DNA of 64,000 nucleotides, taken from Phoronis australis. Its lineage: Eukaryota > Phoronida > Phoronidae. Position 1 is the stretch's first letter, and each line of letters starts with the position of its first letter. Of the stretch, positions 57,010 through 64,000 are shown piece after piece. Where the stretch lies: the NCBI GenBank assembly GCA_002633005.1, contig NMRA01000535.1:44912-108911 (forward strand), read 5' to 3'. A model generated the notes under the pieces. It worked only from the letters and a program-made list of their open reading frames with translations. It did no database searches and had not been told where the DNA came from. Both the position numbers and the translations under genes were made by a program.

Positions 57010-57230
57010 CCGTGGGAGAACATATTTTGGCGACTGGGCATGTCGTCCACCCAGGATCCTAGCCAAGGAACAAAATTGGTATACTCGTAAGCTCAAAGAG
57101 CCCATAAACATCAACAGTCAGCGCCCCCTCTTGAACCGAGACAGAGGACTCCACCTACCCCCGTGTACGCCAGCATTCTTAACGAGCGTAAGGCGGGAAA
57201 TCCCTCATTCATCAACAAAGACCTGGCGGA
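57010..57230 (+). pseudogene. GIY-YIG endonuclease C-terminus, Penelope-like or related retroelement
   Basis: One frame reads VGEHILATGHVVHPGS then a stop. One base over, the frame continues ILAKEQNWYTRKLKEPININ, then SQRPLLNRDRGLHLPP. The order V-x-E-H...TGH, NW..RK.KE.I.I, then N-R-D-x-G..LP is the C-terminal part of the GIY-YIG domain of Penelope-like elements, including the conserved His, Glu and Asn. The GIY and YIG strands and the reverse transcriptase are missing. It is an old fragment. Confidence 0.6.
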
Positions 57231-57348
57231 CCAGGTCGAAACGTCTGCCAACAGCCAAGCACGTCTCTAAGTAAGTGAACATTTTATATACAATGCCTCT
57301 AGAGACCAATGACGAACCTATTCTCCAGGATCCCTACAACATGTCCTG

Positions 57349-57990
57349 TCCAGTTGCAGGGTGGCCCTGGCAGAGGGGAAGTATACTTGGCGTCACAACA
57401 AGGTCCTTAAGGAAATTTCCCACACACTAAACCTAGAGAGAAGAACCAAGTGGAAGGTAGTGAAGAAGTTTAACGACTTTACGGCAGCTGGCTGCAAGAG
57501 GGGTATCAGGAACACACGAGGAATCTTATCTATGTCTAATGATTGATACGTGGAGGCAGATTTGGGGAAACAAGCAGATTCCCTTCCCATATAGCTTCCG
57601 ACGTCTGTAAGACCTGACATTATTTTGTGCTCAGATACGGCGAAGGTGGTAGTCTTGGTGGAGTTAACTGTGCCATGGGAAACCAGGATACAGGAAGTCA
57701 AGGAGAGGAAAGCATTGAAGCACAGCGCGCTGAGCCATGTATGCTCGAGGAATGGATGGAGGTGCTTCTGTTTACCAGTTGAGGTAGGAGCTAGAGGTTA
57801 TGCGGCATCAAGCATGTGGAGGATGCCTCGGATGCTGGGAATTTCAAATCAAGGAAGTCTATGATGAAGTCGGTGTCAGCCAAAGCGGAATCGGCATCAT
57901 CATGGTTGTAGTTACAGAAGATCAAACAGTGGCAGAATCCCCGTCAAACCGGAGCCTGATCAACTTCCGGGGCCTGGCGTTGGAGCGTGT
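57349..57990 (+). pseudogene. Retroelement C-terminal domain (RPDI..ELTVPWE family)
   Basis: A single frame runs from SSCRVALAEGKYTWRHNKVL near 57352, through an in-frame TGA (57544) and TAG (about 57592), to VRPDIILCSDTAK, VVVLVELTVPWETRIQEVKE, NGWRCFCLPVEVGARGYAAS and a stop at 57862. The string RPDI..S...K.V...ELTVPWE..I.E..ERK is one I know from the end of retroelement reverse-transcriptase proteins in fish and marine invertebrates. The D...E-x-T layout could be a PD-(D/E)xK nuclease core, by inference. Only two stops interrupt an otherwise intact domain, so it is younger than its neighbour. Confidence 0.65.
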
Positions 57991-58163
57991 TCAAGTTTAA
58001 GGCCGAAACATGCTGTGAAGACGTCATCTTGCTGATGATTGACGGGGCAGCAGAGAAACATCGTCTGTTTAAAATAAGTTTTAAGTTCGTCAAATTCACT
58101 CTCTAAGTCTTCGTAACTTACAAAATCACTACTATCCGCCATTGCATATATTCTGTCGACCAA
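57960..58163 (-). CDS. Candidate acidic-start ORF, speculative
   Basis: The frame contains MADSSDFVSYEDLESEFDEL followed by KTYFKQT, from an ATG at 58142. Upstream on the minus strand are CACGTG, TGATGTCATC and GATTGG (inverted CCAAT) within 60 bases, a promoter-like arrangement. A GTAAGT donor lies inside the frame after SSDF. It overlaps the 3' end of the retroelement remnant antisense. No family recognised. Confidence 0.25.
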   Translation of the reverse strand: MVDRIYAMADSSDFVSYEDLESEFDELKTYFKQTMFLCCPVNHQQDDVFTACFGLKLEHAPTPGPGS

Positions 58164-58267
58164 TCAACGTCTTCCTCTGATGACATCACGTGGCGGGAAA
58201 CCAAAAAATCATTAATTTTTCTTTAATTCAAAATTCCTCAATTATGCGCACATGCCAAATTTTGAGT

Positions 58268-58330
58268 GGGGTTTTGCTCCGGCGGCAGGGCGTTACACTT
58301 TGACCGCGGGGTTCGATTCCGCGCTGAGAC
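58268..58330 (+). other. tRNA-like B-box sequence, SINE or tRNA-pseudogene fragment
   Basis: GGTTCGATTCC at 58309-58319 is a perfect RNA polymerase III B box. GCGGG and TCCGC (58305-58309, 58317-58321) form a five-pair T stem. A convincing A box, anticodon arm and acceptor stem are absent. Confidence 0.45.
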
Positions 58331-61300
58331 TGATCTCAGAACTGAAGGTCACTTTTAGCCTGTAATGAAATTTGATGCATTGCGTTTTTCGTTCATGGAT
58401 GTATTGATATGTATTTGGGATAAAATGTGACTATTTTAGTCATGAATTTTAAATCACCTACTTATTATTAATGTTTAACTATACGTACGCTGGAGTCACA
58501 AGCATTGGTTCCTGCATTGGGCTCGATCGATATTGAGCAAAGCAACTACGTGTCGGAGATGTATTTTGAAGTTTCAAACCGATAAATACCACTGAACTCA
58601 TGTGTCAACGAGGGATTGATGACTGTAACGTAACATTCCTAGATATAAAACATTCTACATTATATATGATGTAAGCTCATTTCTAACGGTGCTTTGACCG
58701 TAGGAAAGTAGAGACGATTTAAAAGGGCAGGAGCCTTTCTGAATTTGGTTTCTTTGTTGTAATTGTTGGACTTCACGAAGTTCGTGGACTGGTATAAATG
58801 CCTGCGAATCTGAGATGTAAGCAATGACGGGACAGACAAAAAATGAGTATTGGTTTAAAGTCGTCCAACCTGTGTCCAGGTAATTAAAAATAGTATAAAT
58901 AGCATTGTCTGCTGCAACGCCCTATTCGTGTCAGTATCCGCGAATCTGAGATTGAATACAAAAATGGAAGTAAACAGACTCAAAGAGAAATTTGGAAATG
59001 CAGTATTTTCATGTTAAGAGTATTTCTTTCCTTTGCTAAGAAGCAAAATAGGATTTGCTATTAGCGGAATTTTTAATTGTCAGTTAGTAGAGTAGCAGTG
59101 AAATATCCTTTCAAGCAATGTCACTGGTGGATTATTTCACAGATGATCAAGATGAATCATTTGTCTACGATCAAAACGTGAAGGGGCACCTTTTAATCAA
59201 ACCTAGGCGGAATTACGGGGTGGGGCGAGGCGGAATATGGGGGTGGGGCGCATGGGCTGAACCCGATTCCCCCCCTCGGTAGATACGACTGAAATACGTA
59301 ACGTCGACGATACGCCGTATTTAGGGCTTACGAGAACAACTTGACTTTGAAACGTGGTGCCANCCCCCCCCTCCCCTTCCACTTTCGACGTCCTATAAAT
59401 ACACCATCAGTTATGTACATCTACTATTGTTTTGATTCCCACCATTGGTTTTTGCCAGGTAAACAATCTAGGACTAAGTAATTAACAGTTAAACAATAAT
59501 CAATATCCTTGTGGGAAGTTTTGAACTGAAGTCTTGACAGCCAATTACGGCCTACTCGTGCACATGTCAACGACTTAAAATGACACCAGTTGTCATTTAT
59601 GGAATCAGGCTTCAGTGCTGGCACTTGCTAACTGCCTTCATTTTGTGATAACTCAAACCTGTTGCATGGAAATGATATCGGGTCACAAGTTTCCAAGGTC
59701 TCTAAACATACATACATACAGGAAGACATCTTCCCGATACGTGTACAGTTTGAAAATAATCTGTCAATCTGAACAATAAGTGTTGCTTGCAGGTAATGTT
59801 TAAAAGTGTACCACAGATGCGCTGCACATTCAAAGTACAGATCACATGCATGACAATCGCATCAGTATAGTTGGCAACAAGAGAAATGAGTAGCCGGAAG
59901 GCTGAGACTACCAAACAATGGAAAGACTGCCGAGATAACTGCTTTCACTACACACCCGGTTAGGTTTGTAGGTTGCTTTCAGACCAATGGAGACCAATAA
60001 GAATGTGACGAAAACATATTCAGAAAACATGGAACCTTAGCCGGAGCAGGAAGTGCTACGTCGTGTGTCATGCCCACAACGTAACACACCCCAGGTTTCT
60101 CCTGTAAATTCTTCCCTTTCGCGCGGCTAGTCAAAACTACCCATACCTCCAATGCAAACATCTGAGAAATAATAAGTCAGAGAGACAAAAATATCCGCCT
60201 GCAGTCAACTGCACGGCCGGCATACCTACCCCGTGGGAGAGCTCCGGCCGGGACAACAAAATAATGTAGCCTTCACCGAAATACCACTCATTTGGTTAGT
60301 TTCCTCATTAGACTTTTACTGAAACAACAAGAAGTGAGAGGACGAGCCTCGAGGAGGGAGGGAGAGAGAAAGAGTCAGTCAAATGAATTTAAGAAACTCG
60401 CATTATTTCTAACTGCAATAGACGTCATTGCTTGGTGAGAACACGATGACAATTTACCCCGGCCGACACAACACCAGTTTACGAGCTGTGACAGGCCGCC
60501 TCCATTGGTTAACATTGCACAGTTGGTTTTCCACACAAACGAAAAGATAGTGCAATTGAAGCAAACAATTCCCGTCCTTCATACCTTTATCTCCGATCGC
60601 TTGGCACTAGCTGTAAATTCCATTTTTGTCGGTGTCACGGAGTTCTACTCGTAAGCCTAGTTCTATCAACATCGCCCGACGAATTGTAAACTCTTATCCT
60701 TTATCCGTCTACGTTCGTTGACAAGCTGAAGTTGCCACTGTTAATCGGGGTCGATCCCTGGTTCAACGTGAATAACTCACAAAGCAATAGACAATTAACT
60801 AACTTACGTTGCACAATATACCCGTGCAGTTCTCCTTCTTGAGTCGTCACCAGTGTTCAATGCAGACCTACTTGTGTATTCGGTCTCGATGAGTTTAATC
60901 ACAACACTAAGTAGTAGAGGAGAACTTATTGAGTTATATTGATTGGGTAATATTGGGTAACCCCATTCACACGCATTTATTGGTCTAAATCGTTTGAACA
61001 ATTAGCTGTGGGCTAATATGGTGCCCGGTGTCGAAGATGTACGTGTCTCCATGTTGTGATAATCTGTCGCCCGAACAATGCAGTGGCTTCACTGCAGTTC
61101 GAAGTTTACTAGTAAATATAGCTCATGCCGTGGTGTACAGGAGACGGTAATTCGAAATTGGCACATACGGTATAGTTTACTGAGTTTTGCTCCTAACAAG
61201 TTGCAGGTGTTCAAACTTATAGTTACACAGGATAGCAACACCAATTCTCACACCACAAACCGCACTGTTAGACATTTTGAGCCATTATGGACTAGAATCA

Positions 61301-62798
61301 TTAGACGCCAGGACAAAATTTCAGGCTCAATGATCATGTTATTAAATGATTCGGTTAGAGTGAAACAAAGCAGTTATTCGCTGGCTATATGGGCAATTTT
61401 AAACACTGTGTAATATAACTGTCCATCTCACACCTAACTGCCTAAATCGCACAATATACATCATGCCCCTCAAAATGTATACACCGGTATATCGATTACG
61501 TAACAACCCCCAGTGGTTACCCTAGTGATTAAGCGCAAACTAAAATTTACTAATATAACAGTGGTTATTCTTCTAATCCAAGTTCAAGAGGGCAACGTTC
61601 TGAACGTCAAATAACTTAGAATGACATTCCGATATTACTTGAGGGAATTTTTATTATACCTTCAACAATGAAGGCAACAGAGAATTAGAGTGCTGAGTGG
61701 ATGCTTGTACATAGCGTCCAATAAATATCTTTAACGAATACTAAACACCTTTGGAACTTTTGAAAGTTTCAAATGCTACTACAAATCAAATGAGACCACG
61801 TAACATAGCTTGAAGCCTTGACATTAAATGATTCGCTGTAGTCCTCAAAAACCATAAACAATTACAGGAACCGCGTGTCTCTTATCCAACACTGAGATTG
61901 CTAATCGGCTGTTTTGTCAACTTTGCAATCTCTTATTTGCGAGGCGAGGATTATTCGGCTGTAAAATAATCTTCCACATTGAATCATGGGAACTGTTTTG
62001 ACACATTGAGATTTTTAACTGAATTATCACCGTCTCTCGTGCGAGTTAATTACAGAGTAGCTCTTTGTATTATCCGTTTAAACAAGTGACCGGCGATTCA
62101 CCAGGAGAACTTTTTACAAAACATAGGATGTTCCCTGAAACTTAACGAGGCCAGTATTTCGCTTTGTAAAATTACCTTAAAAGCCAGCACGTTCTTTGAA
62201 AACTGCCCAATGTTTTGCACCCAGGTACCTGATAACAAAAAGGTTTACGATTTTACCGGTAGATGGCACACGTTTCTAGACAAAGAACCAATTTGTACTG
62301 ACCTCTAGTAATTACAAAAGGGAACTGCGCAAATTTTAAACAGGTTTTCCGTAAAACGCCCTTAATTTTGTCATGACTGTAACAGCCAAACATTGCAAAG
62401 AAAATATGTTTTAAAGCAACCATGTCGGGGTACAAAATGCGAGTCTCTACATCAAAACCTAACGGTACATTCCACTGACCAAGTGTTCGTTTTATCAAAC
62501 TCCGATTGTAACAAAGACGTAGCCACGTTGGTGTATACGTGAAGCTGCCTTTTTATTTTTTTTAAAGCGACTGACTTACTACAGGGAAATTACCAGTTAA
62601 TCCAAAACACATTTTTGAGATAGCTGTTTGACGGGATATAGACTTCTTGAAGTTATTAGTTTTGACCAGAGTTATAAAACAACAAAATCCATTGTGATTT
62701 TGTGATTTTATTACAAAACGCCAATTCAATTTCGCCGTTGTCTGCTAGACATTTGCTGAAATCGAGACCCGTGTACCTTATCATACGCTAAGAAGAAT
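58331..62798. other. No gene seen; small repeats and one ambiguous base
   Basis: No recognisable gene in 4.4 kb. GGCGGAAT.. units repeat 23 bases apart at 59206 and 59229. An undetermined base (N) stands at 59363 before a C run. A purine-rich GAGGAGGGAGGGAGAGAG tract lies near 60350. Frames at 61078-61413 (+) and 62253-62498 (-) are open but unrecognised. Confidence 0.4.
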
Positions 62799-62855
62799 CC
62801 CTCGCTGGTTCTCTGCGTGTCCACTAGGGGGTAGAGAAAACGCAGGTATCATTGT
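62799..62855. mobile_element. Solo end of the 26569-type MITE family
   Basis: CCCTCGCTGGTTCTCTGCGTG through GTAGAGAAAACGCAG.TATCATT matches the left end at 26569 closely. No partner end is found up to the window edge, so the element is either truncated or extends past 64000. Confidence 0.7.
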
Positions 62856-64000
62856 ACACCCACAGTACTATGAATGGTAGCACTGTCACATACATGTTGT
62901 TTAACATGGCTTCTCGTTGGTTAATGTAATGAAACGACGTCATAACATTCAGTCATTCCTATTGGTTGAAAACTGGGAACCCCTCTCAGTTTACTGTTAC
63001 GCAGTATGGCGAACACCTTTGACTTGGATAGTTGCAAAACGGGCAATGATCGAAGTAAACAAAATGAAGGAAACTCCGATCAAGTGGTTTAAGCCCAAAC
63101 AAGTACAGTGCACAAAGGCATGTACAAGTGGACACCACGTGATCGGTATACTTCTGACCATGGCATGCCCATTGATGCCCACACACGGTGAATTCCGTGT
63201 GTCGTTCATCATGTTTCCAGAGGGCCGCTTTTGAGTATAGGTGGCGCTGTGTCAGAGGGTAGTATCATTTCAGCCTCGTCCCCAAGCCTCAAGATTGTGC
63301 TGATCGCATTAGCCATTTATAAGGCTTGGTTATGGGAAATGAAATGTGGCAGAATTCTGACACATTTTTACGGAAATCGCCGGAATATCATGAGTAAAAT
63401 AAAATTATATCAATTTTGAAATTTTCTGCAGTATAATATAAAACTGAAAACTAACGATATATTGCACCAATTTAAGTCCAGATTATTGCAAAAATGATGA
63501 TTTCGATTCGAAAACAGATTATTTTCTGTTTTATTATCAATAAAAAAGAGTTGAAAATAAGTACGCCAACAACCTTTATTTCAAAAAATTAACCAAAAAC
63601 AATTCCACTCGACCGCTAACTTCTGTAAAATTCCTTTTTTGTCTTGCCGAGAATGTCCTATAGTAAGGTCCGCCTTCACGATCCACGCTAGCGAATTGTG
63701 TGGAGAGTTTGAGCGTCTCAGACAAGATAGAACTAAAAGCCAGTTTGATGAAACGGGAGAGATTCTGCGAACCCAGCGTGTTTTTCTGAAGTAAAGCTTA
63801 ACCGCAAAATTAATACGGCATGAATACTTGTGGAGGCGCCCTTAAAGTCGCCATTACGATAGGAAAAGTTGATTTCACCTCTTTACATGTGATTACTTGC
63901 GGCAGAAGCGATGGCATATGTTCATCAGACAGTTTTCATGAACAGTGCATAGGAATTATCCACTAGTTAGTACTTAGAGATACCAGTGGTCGCATTTGAA
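62856..64000. other. No gene seen
   Basis: A plus frame at 62917-63234 is open for 105 codons but has no recognisable domain. The remainder is AT-rich. Confidence 0.4.

Noticed and set aside
58256-58330. Functional tRNA gene
   Set aside because: Only the T arm and B box are convincing; no acceptor stem or anticodon arm can be formed.
61078-61413. 111-codon plus-strand gene
   Set aside because: No domain, no promoter context and ordinary length for chance frames in this composition.
62253-62498. Coding exon on the minus strand
   Set aside because: The frame is plausible in composition but lacks a recognised domain and convincing splice sites.

Overview
This is a metazoan nuclear window, most likely from a marine invertebrate. 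It has spliceosomal intron signals, a secreted cysteine-rich peptide gene, an ankyrin-repeat gene, THAP-domain remnants, and decayed retroelements and cut-and-paste DNA transposons. Nothing looks bacterial or organellar. I cannot name the species; cephalochordate, hemichordate or lophotrochozoan would all fit.

Host genes are few and lie mainly on the minus strand. (1) A two-exon secreted peptide gene has a signal-peptide exon at 34238-34285 and a ten-cysteine prokineticin/colipase-like exon at 27536-27820, separated by a 6.4 kb transposon-filled intron. (2) The last exon of an ankyrin-repeat protein lies at 45207-46570, behind a clean splice acceptor. (3) Weaker candidates are a signal-peptide ORF (51007-51249), a possible first exon behind an ETS/CRE-type promoter (53334-53414) and an acidic ORF (57960-58163).

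Most of the rest is mobile DNA. A TTAA-flanked inverted-repeat element (208-3646) holds a broken transposase. It is followed by THAP and WCxC-type remnants, an old reverse transcriptase fragment (5808-6440), and an almost intact 5'-truncated LINE with RT, RNase H and zinc knuckle (8168-10708). A 432-bp tandem repeat (10960-12040) carries perfect DR1 nuclear-receptor motifs. Three copies (A, B, C) of one ~3.5 kb inverted-repeat element lie at 14784-18260, 21417-25150 (inverted) and 35391-42408. Copy B has a 161-bp poly(A) retroinsertion with a perfect 10-bp target duplication. Copy C is split by a pogo/Tigger-like element (39107-42282), and both lie inside a larger TTAA-flanked element (34546-43508), giving a three-level nest. 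A related empty site for copy A is preserved at 31690-31995.

The peptide-gene intron also contains a ~3.2 kb inverted-repeat transposon (28366-31545), a 21-bp palindrome array (32205-32754) with a 189-bp higher-order period and long ORFs on both strands, and a cluster of nuclear-receptor, CRE and ETS-like motifs (33480-33660) near exon 1. The right part of the window (47-64 kb) holds several minisatellites, a 215-bp MITE, an integrase-core remnant, a GIY-YIG endonuclease remnant, a retroelement C-terminal domain and long stretches in which I see nothing.
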